A stretch of DNA of 64,000 nucleotides from Sabethes cyaneus. Taxonomy: Eukaryota; Arthropoda; Insecta; Diptera; Culicidae. Location of the stretch: the NCBI RefSeq assembly GCF_943734655.1, contig NC_071355.1, positions 74,547,449 through 74,611,448 of the forward strand, in the 5' to 3' direction. Below, in pieces: positions 11,621-23,249 of this stretch (position 1 is the first letter of the stretch; each line of letters starts with the position of its first letter). The notes below the pieces were generated by a model that worked only from the letters and a program-made list of their open reading frames with translations, searched no databases and was not told where the DNA came from. A program made the translations under genes and the position numbers.

Positions 11621-12420
11621 ATGCAATTAATTTACTTATCGCAAAATAGTGATAGATTAAATTAAAAATTCTGTGTTACAGCAATCATTTTATTTTATAA
11701 TAAGTTTTATAGAGGAGGTGGAGCACGTTGCTTAGCCTGGGCACGCCAGTGAATGTCTACTAGCATTATTGTTATGGTTTTAGTTTGAAAGTTGTTTGTT
11801 TGAAGTGTTGTCTTTTCCGCTATGTTTTGTATTGCAATCATTACTATTTTTCCTGACAGTTATTCAGTAATAAATCTAAAAAGAGTATTCATTGATCCGT
11901 CTCAAGTCTAAAATTTTATTTAGAACCAAACCCTATTCCAGTTCATAAGATATCACGTCTCATATTTCTCAGTGAGCTTCGTTGCACTCACTGTGTTGTA
12001 AATTCAAATCTTTCGCTCTCTTCACCTTCACCATTCATTGCCTTTTTTCACTGTTTTTCTATTGGTGTGCTTTCTGTAAGAAAGCTTTACACAGAGCTTT
12101 TTTCCCGCTCACCGTGCAGTGATGTCAAACTTGACTAACATAAATGCGTGTTTTAAGGCATCATCGAAGATTGACCAGCAGAATTGATTTAATATCTTTT
12201 TAATCTTTTTATAAATCTGTCATAACAACTCGTAAGCAAATAAAGGCGTTATCTAGGCTCTCGTTAAAGTAGATTTCGTAAGTATTTCATTACTTCTTGA
12301 TAGGTTTGCTTGCTTAACCTATCACAGAACATTGATTATGAACTATTGCCTAAATTGCGTGGAAACAAATTTAGGAAACTGGACAAAAATTTATATTAAT
12401 CCATGAAGCTGGAACCACTG
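11621..12420. other. upstream non-coding region
   Basis: AT-rich sequence with no recognisable gene, repeat ends or RNA. It lies directly upstream of the candidate promoter of the Chd64-like gene, so distal regulatory elements are possible, but none can be pointed to. Confidence 0.4.
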
Positions 12421-13033
12421 CTGATCACATGTATACTCAATTCACAACCGCGCAGTTTCCTTGCTCTCTCGCATTTAGTTCTTCTAGTGCCGTGCTCGCG
12501 TTCAGACGTAAAGCTGTAAGTGTTCTTATCTCTGCTGGTCTGTTTTTGTGCAGTGTTTACTATTATACATCACCTTCCGAAAGTGTTTTTTCCTGTTCTG
12601 TCAATCGAACAACGACATCGATAACGAACCGCGAAATTTCGCATTCCTGGGCAGATTCAGGCCGACAACCCTTTGACTTCCTCTTCTTTGCGGTGGTGCA
12701 CCACCGTTCAATCAATTCGAGTATTCATTCCATTCCTCCCTAGTCAAGTCAGTCAGTCGTATTGTTTTACTTGTTGACACAATTTCTGCTTATGCAAGGG
12801 TTTGTCTGTCTCCATCTGCCCGCATGTCTGCTTTACTTTTGTACAGTTTTGTGGAATTAATTTGTTTCAATCTCTCTTTGTACTTTTGGTAAAATGTTCT
12901 GTTTTGTTGCTTCTCCCTTTCGGAAGTTCGCCGTTGAAAATACGCTAGCGTAAAGCTCTCCCCAGCCGCGCGAATCAACCGCAATCAGTGTGCCGAGTTA
13001 TCCCCGATTACAACCAACCAATAATAAGTCAAC
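12421..13033 (+). promoter_or_regulatory. candidate promoter and 5' UTR of the Chd64-like gene
   Basis: The region is less AT-rich than its surroundings. It contains arthropod initiator-like TCAGT words at 12749 and 12753 (in a repeated GTCAGTCAGTC) and a further TCAGTG at 12985, 49 bp before the start codon. No clear TATA box is seen at the right distance. The ATG at 13034 is preceded by GTCAAC, an acceptable insect start context. The true start site and any 5' UTR intron cannot be decided from the sequence. Confidence 0.4.
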
Positions 13034-13087
13034 ATGTCGACCAACCGTGCCCCAAAATCCGGATTCGCTGCCGAAGCCCAGAGAAAG
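13034..13087 (+). CDS. Chd64: first coding exon of calponin-like Chd64/transgelin
   Basis: This 18-codon exon begins with ATG in good context and encodes MSTNRAPKSGFAAEAQRK. That is the characteristic N terminus of insect Chd64, a small calponin-homology protein that binds actin and, in Drosophila, has been linked to juvenile-hormone and ecdysone signalling. The exon ends exactly at AAG followed by GTAAGTGAGG, a near-consensus donor, in phase 0. In the family the next residues open the calponin-homology domain, but no exon encoding them is visible downstream in this window, so the gene is partial here. Codons are GC-richer at third positions than the surroundings. The match rests on my memory of the family. 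Another calponin or transgelin paralogue is the main alternative. Confidence 0.72.
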
Positions 13088-13096
13088 GTAAGTGAG
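13088..13096 (+). other. splice donor of the Chd64-like first coding exon
   Basis: GTAAGTGAG directly follows the AAG codon at 13085-13087, an excellent match to the metazoan donor consensus. The intron that starts here probably extends beyond position 64000, because no acceptor followed by a calponin-homology exon was found. Confidence 0.7.
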
Positions 13097-14189
13097 GGTG
13101 AAGCACCAGCAGTATGACCAGCCAGCACCAGGTGATATCATCACCTTTTCGATTATGTTTAACGGCGGATCTGTGGCCTGTGGCCGCATTTCGAGCGGGA
13201 GTGTGGGGTTGACCCGGACGTGAAGGTGGAACCGATGATTTTTGAAAAAAGTCCTTTTCATTGGGTTTCATGGAGCATGTGCTAATTACAATGCATGTTA
13301 CGTAATTAAACAAACATCCGTATAAGCTTAAACTTTGATTGACATTAGCATTTTTAACTGGTTTGGAACAACATGTCACTGTGATCATTATTGTTGATTT
13401 ATAGTGACAACTCCTCTGTTTTGCACATAATTTTCTTGTTATCTCGACTTGCGATGTGATATTTTTTATATTCATGTGCATAAATCTGATAACACTGCTT
13501 ATTTTCCACTTTCACATGCCAGTATTGTTCTACTCTCAGCAATAGGACTGATAATAGGTGCCTATTAAATAATAAAGGGGACGTGAAGTAGCAAGAGATA
13601 AATGGAAGAATTGCACACCTGAGCTTTCTCCAGTTGCATCGTTAAAGGTGTGTTCAGGTGTATGTTCTTCAGAGGAAGATTGTTCACAAGCTGACATCAT
13701 CCCGAACTCGGCTTCGAAAACAGGTGTTAAGGTCTAATAATTAAGACTAATCGACAAATGCGATATTCTACATCTACCTGTCACATACTCAATTAAATAC
13801 CGCAATTTTTTTGAATTGTTAAAATTATGAAACTAGTTGAAACAAAATTTAAAAAATAATACGCATAAACACGCGTAGAAATAATTTTACGCATATTTAA
13901 TGACAAGCTTAACGAGACGAGCCTAGTGACCTAGTTCCATGAAGGTTAAGAGCACCACGTTCCACATTCAGCAAGCCACGGTGGCCTTCAAAGCTCTGCA
14001 ATCTTCCCTTCAGGCTGAGGAAATTTTGCAAGTGCTTTTTTTCTTATAAAATCAAACCGAAATAGTGAATCCCTTCGAAGAGTTGGAGCAATTTACTGCG
14101 ATTGTATTAAACCAACCTGCGATAGTTATACTTCGAGGATCCAGTCTAGTGTTGTCATCAAAAAAATCAAATTGAATAAGGGTATTCCG
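13097..14189. other. start of the presumed first intron, nothing recognised
   Basis: Mostly unique-looking AT-rich sequence. The minus-strand frame 13029-13481 overlaps the real exon on the other strand and has no recognised domain. No repeat ends are visible. Confidence 0.4.
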
Positions 14190-14465
14190 AATAATATAAA
14201 TCTATGGAACTGAAACTGACGCGAACAACGAAGCTACAGTGCTAGAACCTCATTAGTAAGTGAACGTTCATTTAGTTATTATTAACGAGGCACTAGCATT
14301 GTAACTCCGTAACTACAAAAGATACAGCAAAACTTTATTCAGCAAAATTGTAGATAATAACTAGTTCTAAAAAAGTTCCATATATAACTGTCAAATTTTG
14401 CTCGGCTGAGACGATACTGTCAAATGAATCAATGAATTGAGTCTAAGTGATCGGACCATCCCAAA
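14190..14465. mobile_element. truncated hAT MITE, relative of the copy at 52333-52724
   Basis: The middle and right half align by eye with the complete element at 52333-52724. They share the inner words GAACGTTCATTTAGTTA, ACTAGCATTGTA, CGTAACTACAAAAG and CAGCAAAATTGTAGATAAT. The shared outer arm includes GTCAAATTTTGCTCG, and the end word CGGACCATCCC corresponds to the terminal ACCATCCCTG. The left arm is missing and the right tip is altered, so no target duplication can be read. It is an older, degraded copy. Confidence 0.7.
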
Positions 14466-16080
14466 TTCAAGGTGATTTAGGGCAGACAGAACCGAAAACT
14501 AAAAAGTTTATTAATTCTGTAATGATTGAATTTTGATACGCATATAGCGTAGGATTTTTTTCGTCAAAACGGTCCTCTATTACGCCCGGAAATCTGTTGT
14601 CTCCAACAATACAGCAGAGTCAGTTATGAAAAGTCAGACAAGACTCAATTCTTTATATTTTTTATAGCCATCTAGTATACAGTATAGAGTTCACTACGAT
14701 TTCGAAACTAATCAATCAACGTTTACCGTTCCTTGATATGTTGTTCCTTAGAACTGGTGCTTAGTAATTAAAGCATGGTTAAGTTAACCAAACTCGTGTT
14801 TTTAGTCTTTGACCTTGAAATAGTAGATTAAGTCCTTAACAAATCGATTCTTGAATCATTTCGATTTGAGTAATGATACAGTCTCTTAAGTCAGAGCTAA
14901 TCCCCACCATACTTTCTAAGATAATCACCTGAAAACTTGCCTTCGATTCATTTGTATTCATGGCCGACCGACTAAATAAATTCTAATAGCTAACATAAAT
15001 TTAGTATAATACAAACAGAGAATTGTTCTCGAACATAAAACATCTTATCCTCGATAATTACCACAGCAACGTAATTAAAAAGGCTGCAATGCTTGTTACG
15101 TAAAATAAACAGCTCACAAATTGAAAACAAGCTTACAAGTGAACGCAAAACATTACAATACAGTACTGGAGAAACTGGATCTGGATCACACCGTACCAAC
15201 GCTGTCAGCAGATTTCCAGATCACAATGAAGGAAAAGAAGTGACAGTGCTGAGGGATCTACGATTAACACTAAATCTTAGTTTTGATTTTAATCGCACAA
15301 ACATTTTGGATAAACAATAAATAACACTAGCTGCCACATATTTAGATATGTGACGAATTGTATCAAATGGAAACAACATAAACAAACCCCTATATAAAAG
15401 TATTCCACAGGAACTAAACATGTAAACAAAAACATTCTGGCGAATACCATAATCATCCTGATTTAGGCGACTAGATTGATTCTGCATGCATGCGGGACAT
15501 ATTGAACGGCTTATCTGCCAAATTGGTTAAATTTTTCAGCTGCATAGAGAACGTGAAAAGTTCTTCGAAATTTACAACAAATAAGCTATCTCACCTGTAG
15601 CTTTCGCAAGACACTTGGTCATCTGTGACCAAAATCCAGGGCAGTCCTGCAAAATTCGGAACTTATGGTCAGTCATTTTTAAAAATTATTTTTAAAAAAG
15701 GTGTATTACGTTCCATGAAAAATCGTTTTACGAAAACTATCGATTGCTTTGTCTAATTATTTCTAGCAATTTTTTTTTATTTTTAATGTGATTTTAACCA
15801 ATTGGTCATTCACCAAGTTATTTCTAATTATGAGTTGTTAGAAATTGATTTCTAAACATGAACATTTCGATCAAGCATTTAGTAAAGAACGAAAGCTTCT
15901 GTTTGTTTTGCACAAAAAAAACACATTCTGGGCTACACGTCGTGTACACTCAAATCTCGTTTTAAGTTCTCTATTGTGGGGAAATCAAAAAAATCGGTCA
16001 TTAAAAGAGGACGGACGCAAGTTTTGGACGTAATACGAGAAGACGTTAATTCAAATTTCGGACGTAAAAAGTGGATATAG
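14466..16080. other. unassigned AT-rich intron sequence
   Basis: No coding sequence, RNA gene or transposon end is recognised. The short open stretches around 15.0-15.5 and 15.85-16.03 kb have no known domains. Confidence 0.4.
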
Positions 16081-16083
16081 GGT

Positions 16084-16730
16084 TTATTTCTAATTCCCGT
16101 CCTAGTAATTAAACCATTCTAATTTTCATCCTTTGTTGGATGAATTTAATGAATACTCCAAAAGTTCTTGTGCTGATTTTACTAAAACACACTTACCTTC
16201 CGATCTGTGAACTTTGATATCACTGAAAAGCGATTATTAAAGCATATTATTGAAATTACGCAACTGACTTTATTTCTTAAATTCGTCGTACTATTTTAAA
16301 ATCCGTCCATCCGTCGTTTTTCATCGTCCGAACTAAAAATCACAACAATGTTTACGAATCTAATGCGCATGTATTTGTGTAGGACGGCATGACAAATGTT
16401 ATTCTGCAAAATTTCTGCAGGTCAGACAAGTTTTCCTGGCTGTAGTATAACGGCAATGCCTTGCGTGAGTCATTTTCATTTATGAATGACGGAAATTAAA
16501 ACGATGAGTCGACATTTTCTTCTTCGTCACACGAAAAAACGTGGGAAATTTGGCTGGTAGGACTTCTTTAATGATAAAAAGCATTTAAATAGATCTCAGC
16601 TCGCTTTGATTGATTGCGTATGATAGACAACAAACTAAAACATTAGAGAATAACTAGTTTTGCATTGTGTGTCATAAAAATGCTGATATTTTTAATAATT
16701 TGTGTTGGATAGGACGGGAATAGGCAATTA
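16084..16730. mobile_element. possible short-TIR element (ATTCCCGTCCTA ends)
   Basis: The words ATTCCCGTCCTA at about 16094-16105 and TAGGACGGGAAT at about 16712-16723 form a 12-bp inverted pair some 600 bp apart. GGACG or CGTCC words recur inside and just outside (16013, 16027, 16063, 16315, 16381). This is the iteron-like pattern of the other TA elements in the window. No target duplication could be fixed, so the limits and even the reality of the element are uncertain. Confidence 0.3.
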
Positions 16731-16904
16731 CGACGAAGCAGCAACATACCCTAGAAAGAAATCACGTATCACTTTTCGTATAGTTTCTATGTGTCCCACA
16801 TATAGATTTTTGCAATGTGCCCAGTAAATGATTTTTATGTGTCAAACAGTTGTCATTTATGTGCACGCAAAAAAATTTGCACACACTATTCATATGCGTA
16901 TTGT

Positions 16905-17475
16905 GTTTAGGGTTGGGATACCGGGAGTACCGGAACCGGGAATACCGGTACTACCGTCTGATTTTCCAGTACCGAAATACCGGTACTGGCGCAAGAGAAA
17001 ACCGGTACTTTCGGTACTGATCAATTATGCATGTTTTCTAACATTCGGCCGTAAAATCAAAGATAACAATTTTAAAATAATTTCTAAACCTACGCGCTAT
17101 ATTTTGATAAAGCTAGCGGATGAGTTACTACAACGATTTAACACCAGTAACGAGATTGAGGAAATTGTTGAGCGTTAGTTTTTGGAATGAATATGGTTAG
17201 CTGACCATGAAGGAAAAATTAGAACGGACTTCAGTCGCCTATAGCTGTTCAAGCTTTAAGGAGTTCGATTATACCTGTACACCAAAACACTCTGCAGAAT
17301 TAATTCGCTTCGATGTAACTCAAGGATTGAAGAACAAGTATGCTTTTCGGTACCCTGAGTACAGCCTGTCCTTCAGCGATACATGCTGAGAAAGTATTTT
17401 CAGCGTCTGGCAGGTTCGTTTTCGCATGGTGAACAGTACATTGAATATTCTGTGCATCTTAAAGTTGAATTTTGC
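16905..17475 (+). pseudogene. hAT transposon relic
   Basis: The segment starts with TAGGGTTGGGATACCGG, a hAT-like end followed by repeated ACCGGTACT words. Near its right side one frame reads a C-terminal hAT dimerisation motif (about 17352-17435): a Ser-Thr-Ala-Cys-Pro-Ser-Ala core followed by AEKVFSASGRF, where the family has xSERVFSxAG. A stop follows and the remaining conserved residues continue in another frame. The central catalytic part is largely gone. It is a decayed copy, not a gene. Confidence 0.6.
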
Positions 17476-17529
17476 AAGCTTCTCCTCTAGCAGCATACAA
17501 CCGGAGGGTCGTATTGTATCAAAAACTTA

Positions 17530-17725
17530 TCTCCACTGTACTTGGTCCTAGGCTACTTGTCACCAATTCATTGAGCTTCTCGAAGTCGGCTTCAACCTGG
17601 TCGTTGGGCCTCTCTATTCATGGTATCGGCGGTTTTTTTGAAAAGAACAGATTTCGGTGCACAGTCATCCGTCATCCTTGCGACATTGCCGACCCATCGT
17701 AGCCTCCCGACTATCGCCAGATGTC
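17530..17725 (-). pseudogene. LINE (RTE-type) ORF C-terminal fragment
   Basis: On the minus strand at about 17710-17645 the frame reads RLRWVGNVARMTDDCAPKSV. The Trp-x-Gly-x-x-x-Arg-Met core is the conserved C-terminal motif of RTE-like LINE proteins, which follows the reverse transcriptase. Stops follow soon after. No RT part is attached here. Confidence 0.65.
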
Positions 17726-18025
17726 GTTTGTAATCACTCCAATTTTTGCAATCGCTAGCTTTGTTCAGTTTTAAAAGGGCCCTATTCTCACAGATCTTAG
17801 ATGAGAATACAATTAGCGATTTTAAAAGTGCCTGGGAGACTCCTCACGCTATGTCCGAAGGCACTTATTATTTAACTTTCATGCACCTCAGATTTCTCTT
17901 CACAGGGTGTTAGTATTGGTCAAAACGATTAATTTAAAAAAGGTCTTAAAATATTCTATCTTGGGTTTTTTGAAAAATTCAATTTTTAAGTTTACGTAGG
18001 GATCATTTCCTCTCAAGTGATCTTA

Positions 18026-18304
18026 CCCGTTGTAATCGACCACCTCCGACTTCAACCAAATTTGGTATAATTGCTCATTTCAACCCCATATTCAATTTCC
18101 CATAGTTTTGTACAGATTGATCAACCCCCTTGCAGTGATATGCAGTGAAAATTGAGCTTTTTACTAAAATCTGAGAAAAATAGAGAAGCGGCACTGCAAG
18201 GGGGATTGATCAATCCGTACAAAACTTTGAGAAATTGAATTTGGGGTCGGAATGAGTGATTATACCAAATTTGGTTGAAATCGGAGGTGGTCGATTACAA
18301 TGGG
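18026..18304. mobile_element. TA-flanked foldback MITE
   Basis: The 279-bp element is flanked by TA on both sides (18024-18025 and 18305-18306). Its arms are long inverted repeats of about 110 bp. The left arm begins CCCGTTGTAATCGACCACC and the right arm ends with its near-complement GGTGGTCGATTACAATGGG. The arms remain paired through ACCAAATTTGGT and TTGATCAA words to CTTGCAGTG/CACTGCAAG, leaving a loop of about 50 bp. There is no coding content. Confidence 0.8.
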
Positions 18305-18334
18305 TAGTTTATATTCATTTCCGGGACCTCCCAG

Positions 18335-18500
18335 TTACCTTCGAGGTACGATACTTGTCAAACAAGCCTGTCGTCGTATGTTCGAAAGTCACAGTACCGT
18401 AGCTCTATGTAACAGTAGGATCGTGAACGAACCCCAAAATTGTGCTTTACTTTAACAGCCGGCTGTGTCTTTCGATAAAGAATGCTCAAGTCTTTAAAGA
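18335..18500 (+). repeat. tRNA-derived SINE fragment (TGTCGTCGTATGTTCGA type)
   Basis: The word TGTCGTCGTATGTTCGA includes the GTTCGA core of a pol III B box. It is followed by AACAGTAGGATCGTG and CCCCAAAATTGTGCT words in the order found in a common mosquito SINE family. The A box side is poorly preserved. The identification is by memory of the family. Confidence 0.45.
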
Positions 18501-18534
18501 TGTTTAAGCCCAAAGCTTTGCTTTTTTATATGTA

Positions 18535-20256
18535 CAGTCGATATTTGTATAACGCGGGTAATTGGGACCGCGTTATAAGAAGCGCGTTATACAAGTACAC
18601 GTAGCATATGGAAATTGAGTTAATTGGGGCTATACCTGAATTTTACGAAATTTCGAATCAACACGACCATGGTTCCTTTGGGAAAGATGTCAAGTATATA
18701 TTTTTCCATCTTACAGATGCTTGGTGAGACAGAAAAAATCGCCTCTTGGTCTTCCAGAGCTTCCGGAACATCCGGTAAATTTTCATTTCTTTGAAGTCTT
18801 CTCATAGCTTCAAAATTCTTTTTAAAGTCCCTATGGCTTATTATTTGGCGTAATATAAGTAAAGTAAACAATACGTGCTATTGAAAAGCCAACATGCGAT
18901 TCTCCGACAAATACGGAACATCCGTAAAAGTGGTCAACGAGCGAAAATTGTTCTTTGAGTTCGGAATTATGTTTATCCAACCTCGAATTGAACAATATGA
19001 AATGGGAATATAAATTCAGCGGTTTATGACTAAACCTGGCCATTATGAAATGCATTAAAAGATCCGACATTAAATGATTAAATTTGATGATCAAGGGCAT
19101 CGAACTGCTTATAGCGTTGACGAAAGCAACAAAGTTTTCGTAGCCTGTTCGCTCTTACAAGAAGCCCCATTCTGAATTGTCCAGGAAAAGAAGAAAACAA
19201 AAGCAATAACACTTCTCTCTCACTTTTTCTCAGGCAAAACCCATAAAAATATTAGATACTGTCAACGCGGATTTCGGAATGGCCATGGCTAACTACGATG
19301 GTTAGATTTCTGTTAAAATTTTCCCAGAAGTACACAATACTTGGTGAAGAGCTTATACAAAAGTTGATATATTTGCTATTAGATTTGTAAGTATAGTAAA
19401 TGTTACCGGAAGTTCAGTTTACTATACCACATCTATCAAATTACACTAGCAAAATTGGTAATTTCAACAAACTTACGAAATAACCTCGTTTATTTGTCAG
19501 CGAACATTTTATATCAAATCTTTTTCAAATTGTAGCGCGGACTTCAACATGAATTTTCACTTATTGTTCACTTTGACGGCAAATCCTAATTTTCCAGTGA
19601 ACATTTTGGCGGCTATGTCGAGTCGTGTCGTGAGCGGCCATTTAGTTGAGGATTGCTGATATTCCATTTCATTTTGATCTGTTACAAATTAAAAAAAATT
19701 GCATTTCCAGTGACCAATTTCAGGTAAGCTTTGAATTTCCTCCCGGTAAACCATCCAATGGCCAAATTGAGTCACCAATAGTCGAAATATACTTCTAGTG
19801 TAGTCAAATTACACTCGAAATATTCACGATATGTTCTGAATTTTTCGGAGGACCACCTTATGGCTTTCTAAGGTCGCTTATTTATTACTTTGTTTTTTTA
19901 ATTCGTATCAATTACCCGACTTTAGTTACTTCAAAAATATTTTACCAATTTTAACCAACTTTACCAATACGATAATTTCAACGGATATTCCGGAATCTCC
20001 AGCAGGCCAACCCGTTACTTTGTGGTTTCCGTATATCACTTAGAGAGTCAACTGTTATATGCCCTACAACTTCTTAAAAGACGCCATGGTCATATCTGTT
20101 CAAAAACGCTCAAAATTCGAGTTTATCCTCAATTAACTCAATATCCATATGCTACGTGTATTTGTTATACGCGGAAAACCGCGTTATAGAAATATCATGG
20201 TACCCGCGCTATAGAAATCCGCGTTCTAAAAATCCGCGTTATAGAAATCTCTACTG
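18535..20256. mobile_element. Tigger/pogo-like non-autonomous DNA transposon
   Basis: The 1722-bp element has TA duplications (18533-18534 and 20257-20258). Imperfect inverted repeats of about 150-200 bp start CAGTCGATATTTGTATAACG on the left and CAGTAGAGATTTCTATAACG from the right. Both arms contain several TATAACGCGG words and the shared block ACACGTAGCATATGG. CAG ends with repeated TATAACGCGG are typical of Tigger/pogo elements. Two minus-strand frames inside (18620-18871 and 18831-19100) overlap but show no CENP-B helix-turn-helix or DDE motif that I can recognise, so no transposase is called. Confidence 0.75.
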
Positions 20257-20389
20257 TATTTCCAAATTCCAACTTTAAATCCAATTTTGAGCTAATTGAT
20301 GGCGGAAAACTTCAAAGAAAAGTCGACTGCTTTTGGAAAACGAAACAGGAGACTGACAAGAACTAAACAAACGGGATACGACAAGAGGA

Positions 20390-21790
20390 AAAACTAGTAT
20401 GAAAAAAAAAGAAAAACAAAAGAAAACTCGAGACAAAATGGGAGTAAGCACGGGTCGTAAAAAGATAAAAGAATGAAAAAGAAGAAAACGGGAGAAAAAA
20501 GAAAAGACGAGTCTGGACAGAAAAAGAGAAAGAACGGAAGAGAACAGAAGAAGAATGAAAGAAAAAGGGGAAACATGACGAAGAAAACGAGGAAAACGTG
20601 ATGTGAAAAGGGTAAATTGAACAGAAAATTAGAAAAAGCGGAATATAAATATATACTAATGGCGGAAAAGAAAAAGAGAAAAAAAGAGCAAATAAATTGA
20701 GAAACAGAAAAAAAGGAAAATGGAGAGAAAAAAATGAAAACAGAAGATAAACGGGTTAAAACGATAAATAAAACGTGACAACAATGAAAAGCAGTACATA
20801 CTAACATGAAGAATGAAAATAACAAAATAGGGAAGGAATACAAGAGGGCAAAAGAAGAAAAACAAACCTGAATAAAAGGAAAAACGAAAAAAAGACAAAA
20901 AGGATCAGAAAAGAGAAAAACAAGAGAAAAAGGCAGACACGAATGCACCGAAAGGTGTAAAGTGTCTCTAATAAATAAACAAACAAACAAACAAGAGAAA
21001 AGGACTGAAACGGCTGTAAAACGAGACAGAAAAAGAACAGAAACAGGAAACCGCGGACGCAAACGAGAAGAAGTGAGAGAGTATAGGAGTAAAAACGAGA
21101 CAAACAGAGGAAACACGAAACAAACGAAGAAAAACACCGTGACAGTAAAGCTGGAAAAATCCGGATAAAAAAGAAGGAGAACGAGACAAGAAAGGGAAAA
21201 CGAAACAGAAAACAAGAGAGATCAAATGGGATAAGAGGAACAGTAAGAGAAAAATAAATTGAGGGGGAAAACGCAGAAAACGAGAAAAAGAGGAAACAGG
21301 ATATATAAGTAGAAAGACGGGACAAAATATGAATAAGATAGGAAAATGGGACAGAAAAAGTAGGAAAGAAAAACAGGAAAAACGGACCAAAGAAAAAGCT
21401 AAACTGGAGAGGACAGGGAACAAATGGAGCCAAAAGTAGAATAAATGTGATAAGAAAAAGAAGACGTAAAATGAGAATGAAAGGAGATTAAAAGAGTTAG
21501 TAAAACACAAAACCCGAAAACGACAAAAGGAAAAAGAAAAGGGAGAAGATGAAAAACAGGAAAGAAAATTGCAAAAAACAGTGAAAACAAGAGGAAAAAG
21601 AGAACTGAAAATAAGAGAAAATGAGAGAAGATAAAGTGAAATGGAACTATGAATCAGAAAATACGGATCAGGAAATAAAAAAGAGAAAAGGAGGAAGAAC
21701 GGGAAGACAAAGAAGAGAAGAGCAGTAACCAAGAAAACGCTACAGAAATATAGCAAAAAAAATTAAACAAAAAGTTGAAAAACATGTAAG
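20390..21790. repeat. 1.4-kb polypurine array
   Basis: The plus strand is nearly all A and G, with recurring words GGGACAGAAAAAG, AAAACGAGA, GGAAAACG and GAAAACGGGA. These are the complements of the words in the polypyrimidine tracts at 5.7, 8.6, 9.1 and 30.2 kb. It is a diverged array of a short unit in the opposite orientation. Very long minus-strand open frames (up to 273 codons) rich in Phe, Ser, Leu and Val run through it in all three frames, which shows that they are compositional. Confidence 0.85.
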
Positions 21791-23150
21791 GGAGTAAGAC
21801 GAAATATGTATGACAATTCTAATTTCAAATGAAACTTCGTGTCTAATGGCGTATCCAGGTCCAAATTCAAATAGGGTAAGGAACGAGTTAAGCAGTGTCA
21901 CCTATTTTAATCAGTTGAAAATAAATGAGACGAAAATGCACTTTATTATTCATATTTTCAAAATCTTTTGATAGGATCATGTTCACAAATCACTTAACCA
22001 TACATTTGATTCACACAAACACAATTTACTGGGTTTCCGACAAGAAATATGATGAATTAAATATTGTTGTCCAAAAACGTACATTTTTCAGCTGCTGAAG
22101 ACAATCGCCACCTCGCTACTAACGAATCCATCACATTTTTCAGCACTGATTACAACCACTCTAAAAGTCAAGCACTCAATTGTCACATACCATATTATTC
22201 ACTCTCTTTTTTTCTATTATCTAAGGCTTTGTCACTAGCCGAAAGTTTTATTATTTTCTAACAAAACTGAAAACAAATTCTGAATTGACGGAACCTGTTC
22301 ACCAGTAGCAGCAGCTGCAGCATAACTGATGAAATATCGTGTTGCCAAAACACTGTTTCGGTTCTGGAAATAAGAATTTTGAAATTTGGTTTGAAATTAA
22401 CTGAAAGCTCCAATGGTGGAAACGTGGTTCAATACTTTCAAGAGAAATGTATGTTCATAATTAATTTTTCTTTATTAAAAATAACAGAAAAGACAGCTTT
22501 TTCAATAATTTTCGAAGATTTTCTGAGTGATTTAATGAAGCAACGATGTTCTTCAATGTTATTTGCTTTGACAACATTGTTCTGAGTGGGACCGTGCGTA
22601 CTGCTATGTTTATCTCATTTGTTCTCCCACCATCCTTATGAACAGCGAGTGAGACGTCGAACTCGCAGTTTCCCATAAGAACACTAGAGAATAAAAGAGA
22701 AGATGAATACCGTTTGCCGAACGGTGCGGTGAGTGTATGCCCCGATAAACAATTTAGACAGATGGCATTTTACGCATCTATGCCGATACGCTATGCCGAT
22801 TACGCATCAGATGCCGATTAGTAGGTCGCAGATAGGAACGCGAACTTACTGAATAGGGGAAAAGTTCGAGGGATTTTTTATGGGGACGTAATAAAATTCA
22901 GATTTCAGGATTGCTTAAAAAGCACCTTGAGGGTGAAAATATGTTCGGTCTGATCAAAATTAGTTCCACCGCTCCAAATTTTAAAGCGAAAAATCAAAAG
23001 TTTAGCTCAACAATAGTGTCTTCCAATGGTAACAGCTTGAAGAACTAAAGATAGCAAGAAGATTGGAATGCTGATATCCCCCACTTAGTCAACCCATCGC
23101 TTGTAATAGCGTAAAACAATCAGTGACCCGCTTAGACTGCTTAAAACCGG
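21791..23150. other. unassigned intron sequence
   Basis: AT-rich and apparently non-coding. A local duplication of ATGCCGAT-type words (CTATGCCGATACGC, CTATGCCGATTACGC, AGATGCCGATTAG) lies at about 22780-22820. The frames at 22064-22261, 22379-22585 and 22461-22676 are not recognised. Confidence 0.4.
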
Positions 23151-23154
23151 TTCT

Positions 23155-23249
23155 TTACCCTATAATTTAAAGTCCAATGTCAAATTCAATTTTAAGTTCG
23201 ATTACATGTTCAATTATAAGCCCAATTTCAAGTCTAACTTAATTATTCT
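23155..23249 (+). repeat. 12-bp minisatellite (TCCAATTTCAAG), left of the LINE
   Basis: Repeated AAGTCCAAT, TCAATTTTAAG and CCAATTTCAAG words form a short array that stops where LINE sequence begins at about 23250. The same array resumes at 24573 on the other side. Confidence 0.7.

Noticed and set aside
20394..21756. Very long overlapping minus-strand open frames (up to 273 codons), Phe/Ser/Leu-rich, membrane-protein-like
   Set aside because: All three frames are open at once because the DNA is a polypurine array; there are no domains, start context or homologous family.
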